DNA of 64,000 nucleotides, from NCBI GenBank assembly GCA_015231825.1, contig JADGAV010000023.1, forward strand, positions 1-64,000, written 5' to 3'. A program made the translations under genes and the position numbers. Shown piece by piece: positions 54,872-63,881 of the stretch. This DNA is from SAR324 cluster bacterium (lineage in GTDB: Bacteria > SAR324 > NAC60-12). The notes beneath the pieces were generated by a model. The model did not search any database. It was given only the letters and a program-made list of their open reading frames with translations, and was not told the DNA's origin. Numbering within the stretch: position 1 is the first letter of the stretch; the number at the start of each line of letters is the position of its first letter.

Positions 54872-55381
54872 ATGTACGCAGCAGTTGATTTCTCTCAGCT
54901 ATCTCTCATGGATGCCCTGGATCTTGCTGTGATGATAGAAATCGAAGCATTGGAACGGTACAAGCTTTTTGCTGAGCAGCTCGGACACCGTTATCCTAAC
55001 GATGCCGGCTCAGTTTTCAGCACCATGTGCCAAAATGAGGAAAAACATGCAGATCAGCTTTTTCAGAGAAGGGAAGCCTTATTTGGTGATAAGCCGGTCG
55101 CTGTAAAACGAGATGATATCTTTGATGTTGAAGCCCCGGATGTCGGCTCAATTCGATGGAACATTTCTCCTTTCGAAGCATTCCAGATTGCATTGTCCTC
55201 TGAAGAAAAAGCCCTGGCATTTTATGAAGAAGCACTCCCCTATGTAACGGATCCCGAAGTACAAACCCTTTTCACTGAACTGCGAGACGAAGAAAAAGAG
55301 CATGTTGACATGGTCAATAAAGCCATTGCCGGCTTGCCCCCTGAAGCACGAGTCGGCATAGAAGATCAGGATCAGGACTGA
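54872..55381 (+). CDS. Ferritin-like (rubrerythrin-type) diiron protein
   Basis: The 169-aa protein has a four-helix bundle with two ExxH iron motifs: EIEALERY then NEEKHAD (Glu56, His59) in the first half, and SSEEKALAFYEEAL then DEEKEHVDM in the second. This is the diiron domain of rubrerythrins, which reduce hydrogen peroxide, but the rubredoxin domain that supplies electrons is missing. It might store iron or use a separate rubredoxin. A GGAGG site precedes the ATG at 54872. The upstream 319-base gap holds divergent promoters that I could not assign with confidence. Confidence 0.85.
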   Translation: MYAAVDFSQLSLMDALDLAVMIEIEALERYKLFAEQLGHRYPNDAGSVFSTMCQNEEKHADQLFQRREALFGDKPVAVKRDDIFDVEAPDVGSIRWNISPFEAFQIALSSEEKALAFYEEALPYVTDPEVQTLFTELRDEEKEHVDMVNKAIAGLPPEARVGIEDQDQD

Positions 55382-55651
55382 ATGGTCATCGGCAGAAAAC
55401 TTCTGGTTTTAATGCTTCCCAAGTTAAGAATTTTTCAGTTTTGCGGCTCACAGACGGGGCACAAAGCAGCCTTTAAAAAATTTTAACTGCCAGCTGCAGT
55501 CTCGTTTGTTTCAAAAAGTGTCAGATTAGCATTTTCCCATTCCTCATCTCCTTATATATAATTTTTCGATCAGGGTTCCTGGACCCGTTCTTCGTTTCTG
55601 AAGTGGTCTCGCTGTTCTTCTGTGCAGCTTTGCTTAAAAGTTTAGGATTTC

Positions 55652-55825
55652 ATGAACTCAATTGAGCAAAATGTGAACTGGAACTTTGATCTGATTGAAT
55701 TGAAAGAGATTGAGAAAAAAAATAAATTACCCAATTTACTGAAGAAAAATAGTCCGAAAAATGATATGGACACAAAAAAGGATCAAAGCGTTGAAAAAAT
55801 TTTTGTGAAAGGCACACCATGTTGA
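55652..55825 (+). CDS. Possible small protein coupled to VOC gene
   Basis: A 57-codon open frame starts with ATG at 55652 after a TTAGGA site and ends at 55825, overlapping the VOC start by 7 bases. The peptide is lysine- and asparagine-rich and helical (LIELKEIEKKNKLPNLLKK) and matches no family I know. The overlap suggests a leader or translationally coupled gene, but it may be chance. Confidence 0.4.
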   Translation: MNSIEQNVNWNFDLIELKEIEKKNKLPNLLKKNSPKNDMDTKKDQSVEKIFVKGTPC

Positions 55826-56223
55826 AAGTCACTCGATTTAATCATACGGGACTCAATGCGTTTCAGAAAGTGGAGGAATGTAAAAAGTTTTACACAGAAT
55901 TTCTCGGTTTAAAAGAAACACCGCGAACCATCCCCCCTGAAGCAGCAAAAGACATTCCAGGGTTCTGGCTGCGGCTTGATGAGGTCGAGCTGCATGTGAT
56001 GGGAGTGGAACTGGACGGCAGTCTTCGAAATCCTTTCGGCCATCACTTTTCCCTCTTTGTGGAAAGCATGGAAGAAGCACGGAAAACGCTGGAAGCTGAT
56101 AATATGGAATACCGGGATTTTGAAGCCGGTAAAGGGCGGGAAGAGAGAATCTGGTTTTTAGATCCGGCCGGAAACACCATTGAAATTCAGCAAGATCCTC
56201 TTCTGGCAAAAGACAATGTTTGA
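55819..56223 (+). CDS. VOC (glyoxalase/bleomycin-resistance) family protein
   Basis: The 134-aa protein has the vicinal-oxygen-chelate fold: a first beta-alpha-beta unit RFNHTGLNAFQKVEECKKFY with a metal-binding His9, and a second with HHFSLFVESMEEARKTLEA and the ending WFLDPAGNTIEIQQ, whose glutamate usually completes the metal site. Members include glyoxalases, dioxygenases and resistance proteins, so the reaction is unknown. Confidence 0.85.
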   Translation: MLKVTRFNHTGLNAFQKVEECKKFYTEFLGLKETPRTIPPEAAKDIPGFWLRLDEVELHVMGVELDGSLRNPFGHHFSLFVESMEEARKTLEADNMEYRDFEAGKGREERIWFLDPAGNTIEIQQDPLLAKDNV

Positions 56224-56372
56224 AGTCTTTCGAATTTTATGATTTCCTGTTTTCCTCAAATGCAAATTCGCTGCTCCAACCCTTTCGAATCGAGAGGCCT
56301 TACTTCCGATTAACCGATTTCATCGAATCGTACTGAATTCTGAAATAAATAGAGTGGACAAGTTGATCGCTA

Positions 56373-56392
56373 AATGATAAATAATTATCATT
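56373..56392. promoter_or_regulatory. Inverted repeat upstream of DeoR regulator
   Basis: AATGATAA and TTATCATT form a perfect inverted repeat with a 4-base spacer (20 bases in total), about 100 bases before the regulator start. The half-site TTATCA/TGATAA recurs upstream of the sugar-binding protein gene, suggesting an autoregulated operator. Confidence 0.6.
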
Positions 56393-56490
56393 ACTGCAGT
56401 TCAATCGATAAAATTATTGCAAATGAAGCTCCGGGGAAAATTTTTAATTCTGAGGAGAGACAAAAATTTTTTTTATAATCAATTTCTGAA

Positions 56491-57282
56491 ATGGCTGAAA
56501 ACACGAAAACCCGTTTGGATAAAATTTCTACCTTGCTGAAGGATCGAAATGCCATTCATTTAAAGGAACTTGCTGAATATTTAAACGTTTCAGAAATTAC
56601 AGTCCGCCGAAATGTTCAGGAAAGCACGGTTGGGTTGAGAATAGTCGGTGGCCATGTGATCAAAGATGACTCCAGCTCTCATTTTGACCTGGAAAGGAAC
56701 CTGGGTGTCAGGCAATATACTCTCATTTCTGAATCTCAAAAATATGTTACGGAAAAGCGTCGCATCGGCCAGATTGCTTCGGGTCTGATTGAAGAAGGGG
56801 ATATTGTCTTCATTGATGGCGGTACGACAACACCCTTTATAGTTGAATTTATCCCGAAAGATCTCTCATGCACAATAATCTGTTATTCTTTCAACGCATT
56901 TATGATTTCAAAACAAAATCCTAACCGAAGAGTGGTCTTGCTGGGAGGAGAATATGGAAGAACGAATCAAAATTTTTTTGGCATGGACCCGGAGATTCTC
57001 CTGTCTGACCGGCGAATATCAAAGTCGTTTATTTCGTGCCGAGGAATCTCGTCCAGTTTTGGGGTAATGGATTCCGATTCAGATTCCATCGCAATAAAAA
57101 AGAAAGTCATCAGCATTTCACAGCAATGTTTCCTGACGGCAGACTCCAGCAAAATCGATAAATTTGGAGCAACATTTTTTGCCGAACTCAATCAATTCAA
57201 TGCACTGATCACCAGTGGTTCGCCTGAAGATTGCCACAAAATGAAGGCCCTGGAGCAGGTGGGCATCAAGATCCTCTCCTGA
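56491..57282 (+). CDS. DeoR-family transcriptional regulator
   Basis: The 263-aa protein has a DeoR-type helix-turn-helix at residues 20-45 (HLKELAEYLNVSEITVRRNV), followed by a sugar-phosphate-binding domain of the DeoR/GlpR kind with FIDGGTTTPFIVEFI and the late segment FLTADSSKIDKFG. Such regulators usually repress a sugar operon until a phosphorylated sugar binds. The sugar-transport and kinase genes directly downstream are the likely targets, with the inverted repeats at 56373-56392 and 57508-57519 as likely binding sites. The ATG is at 56491. Confidence 0.9.
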   Translation: MAENTKTRLDKISTLLKDRNAIHLKELAEYLNVSEITVRRNVQESTVGLRIVGGHVIKDDSSSHFDLERNLGVRQYTLISESQKYVTEKRRIGQIASGLIEEGDIVFIDGGTTTPFIVEFIPKDLSCTIICYSFNAFMISKQNPNRRVVLLGGEYGRTNQNFFGMDPEILLSDRRISKSFISCRGISSSFGVMDSDSDSIAIKKKVISISQQCFLTADSSKIDKFGATFFAELNQFNALITSGSPEDCHKMKALEQVGIKILS

Positions 57283-57651
57283 ACCTGTTTTCATTTAGAA
57301 TTTTCTCCATAGATTTCCTCTTTACGATTTCGTTTTTCGATTCTATTGATTGTATCGACGCAGTATTTTAAGCTGCAATGCTAAATATTTCCTTTCAAAT
57401 CGACCTTTTTATACGGACAAAAGCCAGCTTTTTTCGGAACCGTATCTCTGATGTTCGATCGCCTATTCTCAGATCAAAAGATTTTTAAAATACCTTGACA
57501 ATCAATATTATCATGATAAATATCTATCATTCATACTGATAAAAATGACTTAAAAGATAAATTAAGATCAAAATAATTAGTGTGGGAAATGAAAATATCA
57601 GTTATTTGAGAGATATTTTCACAATTTAAATTCATTCTAAAAGGAGCAAAT
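57283..57651 (+). promoter_or_regulatory. Promoter and operator region of sugar operon
   Basis: This 369-base gap has TTGACA at 57495-57500 with an AT-rich -10 region about 17 bases later. The perfect palindrome TTATCATGATAA (57508-57519) lies in the spacer, followed by a second repeat, TATCA and TGATA seven bases apart. The position is right for repression by the DeoR regulator encoded just upstream. An AAGGAG site ends the region. Confidence 0.6.
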
Positions 57652-58638
57652 ATGCAGTTTGCATTAAAAAGTCAGATCTTGAAACATGTGAGAAGTTTTT
57701 GCCTGGTGTTTATTAGTTTTTTATTGGTTCCTTTCGCTTTCGGAAAGGAATATAAAATTGGATTGGTTATGCTTGGCATGAATGCTCCCTATTACCGAGG
57801 GATGGTTGTTGGTTTTGAAGACGAAGTCAAAAAACGCGGAAGTGTTGCCTATTCCAGTGACGCTCAGTGGAAATTGGACAAGCAGATTGCTGATTTTGAA
57901 GATATGCTGACTAAAGGAGTTGATGGGATAATTATCAATGCAATCGACCCTAAGGCCATGGTACCTTCAATTGCCGGTGCTGTTGAGTCTGGAATTCCAG
58001 TGATTGCGATCGATTCAGGGATGAGCCCAGAAGCTCCTCTGGTTACCCATATCCAGTCTGACAGTCCGAACAACGGACAAATGCTGGGTGCCTGGCTCGT
58101 TGATGAAATGGGCGACAAGCAAATCAAACTTGTGATCATGAGCGGCAGCAAAGGAAGTGAAGAAGGCAAGCGGCGCCGGCTCAATTTGATCAGTGGAATC
58201 GCGGAATCCTTGATGAAATCCAATAACAAGGGAAAAATTGAAATCGTCACACAGGCGTGGGGAGGCTGGAACCAGAATGATGGACTGAAGGCCATGGAAG
58301 ACGTCCTGGTCGCTCATGCAGGAGGATTCAATGTGGTATTTTCCGAAAATGATTCCATGGGTATGGGCGCCCGGCAGGCAGTCATTGAAGCAGGGACCAA
58401 AAGCGATGTTGTTTATATCAGTGTTGACGGACAAAAAGAATGTTATGAATTGATAAAGGATGGTAAATATAATGCTACAACCGTCAACAACCCCGACAAA
58501 ATTGCACGGACCGCAGTTGACTACATGTTCAAATATCTTGCAGGAGAAAGAAACATTCCTCAAAAAATCTATACTCCACCAATGGTTATTACCAAAGGAA
58601 ATGTTGGTGATGTATATGATCCCAAGTCGGTTTTCTAA
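57652..58638 (+). CDS. Sugar ABC transporter substrate-binding protein (RbsB type)
   Basis: The 328-aa protein has a signal peptide (cleavage probably before KEYKIG, near residue 32) and the periplasmic-binding-protein type 1 fold of the ribose/galactose group: GMNAPYYRGMVVGFEDEVKK, DGIIINAIDP and VVFSENDSMGMGARQAV. It should bind a pentose, pentitol or related polyol. A stem-loop at 58690-58717 separates it from the ATPase gene and may raise its expression relative to the rest. Confidence 0.92.
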   Translation: MQFALKSQILKHVRSFCLVFISFLLVPFAFGKEYKIGLVMLGMNAPYYRGMVVGFEDEVKKRGSVAYSSDAQWKLDKQIADFEDMLTKGVDGIIINAIDPKAMVPSIAGAVESGIPVIAIDSGMSPEAPLVTHIQSDSPNNGQMLGAWLVDEMGDKQIKLVIMSGSKGSEEGKRRRLNLISGIAESLMKSNNKGKIEIVTQAWGGWNQNDGLKAMEDVLVAHAGGFNVVFSENDSMGMGARQAVIEAGTKSDVVYISVDGQKECYELIKDGKYNATTVNNPDKIARTAVDYMFKYLAGERNIPQKIYTPPMVITKGNVGDVYDPKSVF

Positions 58639-58689
58639 ACATTGATGTTCGTCCTGTCGAATTTTTAGAAAACCACGTTCAATGAATTT

Positions 58690-58717
58690 GTTTCCGGCCT
58701 TGAATTGGGTCGGAAAC
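58690..58717 (+). other. Intercistronic stem-loop after binding-protein gene
   Basis: GTTTCCGGCC and GGTCGGAAAC pair over 10 bp (one G-T pair) around an 8-base loop. It has no T-run. Such hairpins after binding-protein genes often protect the upstream mRNA from decay. Confidence 0.55.
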
Positions 58718-58819
58718 TGTCTAATATCAAGTAGCAAATTGATAGATTGGAACTGAGAGGCTGACTCTCACCCTGGTTTTTGGGGAGATTTTGCTGAGCT
58801 CATTGTCAGGAAGGGAATT

Positions 58820-60316
58820 GTGGACTCGAATCGATTAGAACTTTTGGATGTCTCAAAAAGTTTTTCGGGAGTGCCCGTCTTAAAAAATGTTTCGGTGGTG
58901 GTGAAACGGGGTGAAGTCCATGCTCTTCTTGGCGAAAATGGCGCAGGTAAATCGACTCTCATAAAAATACTCTCAGGGGCATACCGGAAAGATTCCGGTA
59001 AATCAATCATTGATGGCAGAGAAGTCAATATCAGGGATCCTTTTGAGGGAAAGCGAAATGGAATTGGAGTTGTTTATCAGGAATTTACGCTAGCCAATGA
59101 TCTCACCGTGGCGGAAAATATATTCCTGGATCAGTTGTCGGAGAAAGGTTTCATTCATTGGCGATCAATTAACAGAAAGGCTGTCGGCATCATTAAAGAC
59201 CTGGGATTTGAAATCAATCCGAAGAGCCTGGTTGGTGAGCTTTCAGTTGCAAACAAGCAAATCGTTGAGATTGCAAAGGCATTGACGGTACAGGCAAAGA
59301 TTTTGGTTTTGGATGAACCGACTACAGTGCTGGCACCCGGGGAGGTGAAGGACCTATTTAAGGTGATCAAAAAAATCAAGGAAAGAGGAACTTCAATCAT
59401 CTATATTTCTCACCGCTTACCGGAAATATTTGAAATCGCCGACAATATAACAGTCCTTAAAGATGGAGAAATTGTCGGAACTCGATCGGTCCAGGAAGTC
59501 GATATGGACCAGTTGATCAATATGATGATTGGAAGAAGTATTTCAAATCTTTTTCCTGAAAAGGAATATCATAATGGGGAACTTGTTTGCGAGGTAAAGG
59601 AATATACACGTAAAGGAATTATTGAAGATATCAGTTTTTCTGTCAGGAAAGGTGAGATTCTTGGATTTGCCGGACTTGTGGGAAGCGGGCGCAGCGAAGT
59701 GATGCGTGCTCTCTTTGGTGCAGATATGATCGACAAAGGGACGTTATTTCTTGAAGGCCGGAAAACGACGATCGATAATACTTCGAAGGCCCTGAAAAAC
59801 AAAATTGCATTCGTACCTGAAGATCGTAAGGAAGAAGGAGCGATTCTGGAGAACTCTGTTGCTATCAATATGACCTTGGCGATATTGAAGCGAATCAAGA
59901 ACAAACTGGGATTTTTGTCTTCTTCTTCAGAAAATAAATACTGTGATGAGATGATAAAGAAATTTAACATCAAAACACATTCACTGCAGACGCTGATGGA
60001 GAACCTGAGCGGTGGAAATCAACAAAAGGTGATTTTGGCAAAATGGTTCCTGACCAATGCGAAACTCCTCATTTTGGATGAGCCCACCCGTGGTGTTGAT
60101 GTGGGGGCAAAATCTGAAATTTATGAGCTCATTAAGGAAATGGCAAAGGAAACAGGAATCATCATTGTTTCTTCAGAAATGATGGAGGTTATTGGTCTGT
60201 CGCACCGTGTTGCCGTGATGAGAGAAGGACGTATCAGCAAAATCCTTGAAAAAGATGAAATTTCTGAAGTCAACATAATGAAAAATGCAGTTCCGATGGA
60301 GAGTGTTGAGATATGA
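58820..60316 (+). CDS. Sugar ABC transporter ATPase (RbsA type)
   Basis: The 498-aa protein is the double-ATPase form typical of ribose-type importers. The first half has Walker A GENGAGKSTLIKILSG and Walker B ILVLDEPTTVL; the second has GLVGSGRSEVMRALFG, the signature LSGGNQQKV and ILDEPTRGVDVG. The second P-loop lacks the usual lysine, as in RbsA. The GTG at 58820 follows AGGAAGGG. Its stop overlaps the permease start as ATGA. Confidence 0.93.
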   Translation: MDSNRLELLDVSKSFSGVPVLKNVSVVVKRGEVHALLGENGAGKSTLIKILSGAYRKDSGKSIIDGREVNIRDPFEGKRNGIGVVYQEFTLANDLTVAENIFLDQLSEKGFIHWRSINRKAVGIIKDLGFEINPKSLVGELSVANKQIVEIAKALTVQAKILVLDEPTTVLAPGEVKDLFKVIKKIKERGTSIIYISHRLPEIFEIADNITVLKDGEIVGTRSVQEVDMDQLINMMIGRSISNLFPEKEYHNGELVCEVKEYTRKGIIEDISFSVRKGEILGFAGLVGSGRSEVMRALFGADMIDKGTLFLEGRKTTIDNTSKALKNKIAFVPEDRKEEGAILENSVAINMTLAILKRIKNKLGFLSSSSENKYCDEMIKKFNIKTHSLQTLMENLSGGNQQKVILAKWFLTNAKLLILDEPTRGVDVGAKSEIYELIKEMAKETGIIIVSSEMMEVIGLSHRVAVMREGRISKILEKDEISEVNIMKNAVPMESVEI

Positions 60317-61296
60317 CCGGCAGAAAAAAAATATTGATCCATTTTTTCGTTCAGAATAGCACCATCATTGTGTTTATCGTGATATTCTGTTTAGCAAGTT
60401 TCAGCTCCGACGTGTTTTTGAGCAACAGAAATATAACAAATCTCCTCAGGCAAGTGGCTGCTCTTTCGGTGGTCAGCTTTGGCATGCTTCTGGTCGTTCT
60501 TACAGGAGGCATCGATCTGTCAGTGGGATCGGTTATGGCGGTAGCCAGTGTCACTTTTGCTTTGGCCAATGCCACGCTGGGATTTTTTCCTTCACTTTTT
60601 CTGACATTACTGGTCTGTCTGGTGATGGGAATGTTTTCCGGCTTTATGGTGGCCAAAATGAATATGGCTCCCTTTATCGCAACCCTGGCAATGATGATAA
60701 TTGGTCGGGGAGTAGCGCTCAATGCTGCCAATGGCAGTCCTATCCAGATTAAAGATCCCATTCTCACCCTGCTGGGAAGAGGCTACATCGGCGCGATTCC
60801 GGTGCCTGTTTTTGCAGCATTCGTGACTTTTGTACTGTTGTATATCATGCTGCATTACACGGCTCCTGGACGAATTGTGATTGCAGTCGGCAGCAATGAA
60901 AAAGCCGTCAATTTGACGGGCATCAAAGTGGATCGTTACAAGATGCTTGTCTATTCCCTATCGGGCGTATTGGCGGGAATGGGTGGAGTTTTGACAACCT
61001 CAAGAACATCTGTTGGGTCTCCAATTCTGGCGGAAGCCTTTGAGCTGGATGCGATTGCGGCCGTGGTGATCGGGGGAGCAAGCCTGGCTGGTGGGAAAGG
61101 TCGCATTCTGAACACATTGTTCGGTGTGGTGATTCTTGGAACGATATCGAATATCATGAATCTGAAAGATATTCCTGGCTACAATCAGTTGGTCGTCAAA
61201 GGTTTGATTATTGTGATAGCAGTGTATCTGCAGGGAATTCAATTGAGTGATTTGGCCTGGATTAAAAAAATTACCCGAATCCTTAAAAGTAACTGA
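60313..61296 (+). CDS. Sugar ABC transporter permease (RbsC type)
   Basis: The 327-aa protein has eight to ten hydrophobic segments and the family segments LTGGIDLSVGSVMAV near residues 54-68 and GGASLAGGKGRI near residues 254-265. It forms the membrane channel for the transporter. The ATG at 60313 overlaps the ATPase stop by 4 bases. The kinase gene follows after 54 bases. Confidence 0.93.
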   Translation: MTGRKKILIHFFVQNSTIIVFIVIFCLASFSSDVFLSNRNITNLLRQVAALSVVSFGMLLVVLTGGIDLSVGSVMAVASVTFALANATLGFFPSLFLTLLVCLVMGMFSGFMVAKMNMAPFIATLAMMIIGRGVALNAANGSPIQIKDPILTLLGRGYIGAIPVPVFAAFVTFVLLYIMLHYTAPGRIVIAVGSNEKAVNLTGIKVDRYKMLVYSLSGVLAGMGGVLTTSRTSVGSPILAEAFELDAIAAVVIGGASLAGGKGRILNTLFGVVILGTISNIMNLKDIPGYNQLVVKGLIIVIAVYLQGIQLSDLAWIKKITRILKSN

Positions 61297-61350
61297 TTTA
61301 AGAAAATCAGAAAAATCCTTGCTGACACAGAATGAAAAAAAGGAGAGGAC

Positions 61351-62838
61351 TTGTTTTTAGGGATAGATTTAGGAACTTCCGGACTAAAGACTCTGGCAAT
61401 CGATTCATCCGGAAGAGCGCTGGCTTCTTCGGCCAGAAGTTATGATATCGCTGCGCACGGGCCTATGGTTGGGGAGCAAAACCCGGATGACTGGCAGAAG
61501 GCGGCCGTTTTTACTATTGAATCAATAATTGAAAAGGTCGGGAATGAGTTTAAGGGAATATCTTTCTCGGGCCAAACCCACGGGATCGTATGCCTGGATC
61601 ATCAAAAAAACCTGTTAAGACCAGCGATTATTTGGACGGACGGTCGTGGTCAAGAAATCATTCCTGAAATTGAGAACACGTTGGGAGAGGGAGTTTTTTC
61701 TTCAATAACAAAAAACAGACCCTTCCCCGGCTACGGAGTTGTTTCGTTGTTATGGATGAAAAAATATGAACCTGAAACAGTAAAAAAAACGGCTCATGTA
61801 CTGGCCCCTAAAGACTATTTGCGTTTCCTGATGACCGGAGAAATCGGCATGGATTATTCCGATGCTTCCGGTATTTGCTGCCTCGATATGGAGAAGCAGA
61901 GCATCGCTTCAGAAATGTTGGAAAAACTGGAATTAAATCCGGAAATTTTTCCCGATACCCTGGGATATTCTGCCGATTTGGCAGGAGAAATCTGTGCTCG
62001 ATTTGCAGAAATGACCGGCTTAAAAAAGGGAACACCTGTTTTTTTTGGCGGAGTTGACTGTTGCATGCAGAGCATTGCCAATGGAATTACCCAACCGGGA
62101 GAAGCAATGGTCAATATCGGTACTTCAGGTCAAATTTCGACGATCATGAACCAGCCGAGCAATGATCCGCATTTGAGAACCACCATGTTCTGTCATGTCA
62201 TTCCGGAAAAATGGCAGCTGGTAGGTGCCACATTGTCGGCAGGACTGTCGTTGAAGTGGCTCAGGAATAATATTCTTCTGCAACATTCATACGATGACAT
62301 GAACGAGATGGTAAAAACAGTTCGTCCGGGTTCAGAAGGCTGCCGTTTTCTTCCCTTTCTCAATGGTGAAAGAACTCCTCATATGGATCCCCATGCGAAA
62401 GCTGTTTTTTGGGGAATGAGCACACGTCATGATAAGTCTCATTTAATTCGCTCCGTAATGGAAGGTGTCTGTTTCTCTCTGAGAGAGTGTCTTGAAATCC
62501 TGGAATCTTTGGGTGTTTCTCCGACTCGAATCGTGACAGCAGGAGGAGGGGCTAAAAGCTCGATCTGGATGCAGATATTAGCCGATGTTCTGGGCATTGA
62601 TGTCTATGTGAATCAAAATCATGAAGAAGCATGTCTGGGTGCCTGTATTTCAGCTGCAGTCGGAACCGGACTTTTCAAAAATTATCAGGATGCATCCGAA
62701 CAGGTCGTTTCCAGTCAAAATGTTCATTATTCTCCAGTAGCGGAGAATCATCGCCTTTATCACGATATATTTGAACAGTACAAGCAGATTTATCGGTCAA
62801 ATGCCGAACTTTTTAAAGTCGGCAGCAAAATGAATTGA
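61351..62838 (+). CDS. xylB: Xylulokinase-like FGGY sugar kinase
   Basis: The 495-aa protein belongs to the FGGY kinase family and is closest to xylulokinase: the start FLGIDLGTSGLKTLAID, the substrate segment SFSGQTHGIVCLD, the PAIIWTDGRG motif and the C-terminal ATP segment TAGGGAKSSIWMQILADVL. It should phosphorylate D-xylulose or a similar ketopentose. The start is a TTG at 61351 after a good GGAGAG site. The dehydrogenase gene begins 11 bases after its stop. Confidence 0.9.
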   Translation: MFLGIDLGTSGLKTLAIDSSGRALASSARSYDIAAHGPMVGEQNPDDWQKAAVFTIESIIEKVGNEFKGISFSGQTHGIVCLDHQKNLLRPAIIWTDGRGQEIIPEIENTLGEGVFSSITKNRPFPGYGVVSLLWMKKYEPETVKKTAHVLAPKDYLRFLMTGEIGMDYSDASGICCLDMEKQSIASEMLEKLELNPEIFPDTLGYSADLAGEICARFAEMTGLKKGTPVFFGGVDCCMQSIANGITQPGEAMVNIGTSGQISTIMNQPSNDPHLRTTMFCHVIPEKWQLVGATLSAGLSLKWLRNNILLQHSYDDMNEMVKTVRPGSEGCRFLPFLNGERTPHMDPHAKAVFWGMSTRHDKSHLIRSVMEGVCFSLRECLEILESLGVSPTRIVTAGGGAKSSIWMQILADVLGIDVYVNQNHEEACLGACISAAVGTGLFKNYQDASEQVVSSQNVHYSPVAENHRLYHDIFEQYKQIYRSNAELFKVGSKMN

Positions 62839-62849
62839 AAAAGGAACTT

Positions 62850-63869
62850 ATGAAAGCCTCACTATTTCTGGGAAAACACAATATACAAGTGGAAGATTTT
62901 GATCTTGGTCAGGTTGAACCGGAGGAGGTTCTGATTGATATCAAATATTGCGGAGTTTGCGGGACCGATGTTCATATTTTCAATGGCCATGAGGGATCTG
63001 CCGATGTCACTCCCCCGATTATCCTTGGGCATGAATGCTCAGGTGTGGTGGCTCGGGTCGGTCGGGATGTGAGGAATGTGAAAGTGGGTGATCGGGTTAC
63101 GGTCAATCCTAATGACATGTGTGGTCAATGCTACTTTTGCCGTTCCGGGAGAAGCGCTTTTTGTGAAAACCATCTGGCTATTGGAACAATTGCCAATGGC
63201 GGCTTCGCAGAACAGATGAAAGTGAGAGCAAAACAAGTCCTGAAATTGAACAACATCAGTTTTGAAAGTGCTGCATTAGTGGAACCGCTTTCATGCTGTT
63301 TTAACGTTTTTAAAATGATCAATTATAAGCTGGGAGATGTCTACATGATCGTCGGGGCCGGACCAATTGGCCTGATGATGATACAGCTTGCAAGAATCGC
63401 AGGTGCTTCCAAAATAATCGTTGTCGAAATTGTTGCAGAAAAAAGAGAACAGGCCCTGCGTTTTGGAGCCGATTATGCGTTTGATCCTGAAAAAATGGGA
63501 GTTCAGGAAGCAATCCGCAAAAACAGCATTAAAAATATTGACAAGATCATTGAATGCGTTGGTTTAAAACAGACGCAACAGTATTGCATAGACAATATTG
63601 GAAAAGGCACAGAGGTCATGTTTTTTGGCTTGGGAGATCCCGACCAAACGATTGAAATAAAGCCTTTTGAACTTTTTCGAAAACAGGCATCTCTGCAAAG
63701 TTCTTTTATCAATCCGGATACATTTGAAAAAACCCTGGAACTCGTTGAGAGCGGGGTTGTTGACCTTGAAGCAATCATTTCCGATGTTGTTGAACAAAGT
63801 GAACTCCCCTTTGTTTTGAAAGACAGTAAACGAAGAGAAAAAGGGAAAGTTCTTGTACAATTCTCTTGA
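62850..63869 (+). CDS. Zinc-dependent polyol dehydrogenase (MDR family)
   Basis: The 339-aa protein is a medium-chain dehydrogenase of the sorbitol/xylitol type. The catalytic zinc residues Cys37 and His61-Glu62 and the four structural-zinc cysteines 91, 94, 97 and 105 are all present, followed by the NAD-binding VGAGPIGLMMIQLA segment. It would oxidise a pentitol such as xylitol or D-arabitol to D-xylulose for the kinase encoded just upstream. I chose the ATG at 62850, after AAGGA; an in-frame TTG 15 bases earlier is unlikely. Confidence 0.9.
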   Translation: MKASLFLGKHNIQVEDFDLGQVEPEEVLIDIKYCGVCGTDVHIFNGHEGSADVTPPIILGHECSGVVARVGRDVRNVKVGDRVTVNPNDMCGQCYFCRSGRSAFCENHLAIGTIANGGFAEQMKVRAKQVLKLNNISFESAALVEPLSCCFNVFKMINYKLGDVYMIVGAGPIGLMMIQLARIAGASKIIVVEIVAEKREQALRFGADYAFDPEKMGVQEAIRKNSIKNIDKIIECVGLKQTQQYCIDNIGKGTEVMFFGLGDPDQTIEIKPFELFRKQASLQSSFINPDTFEKTLELVESGVVDLEAIISDVVEQSELPFVLKDSKRREKGKVLVQFS

Positions 63870-63881
63870 GAAAGAAATACT

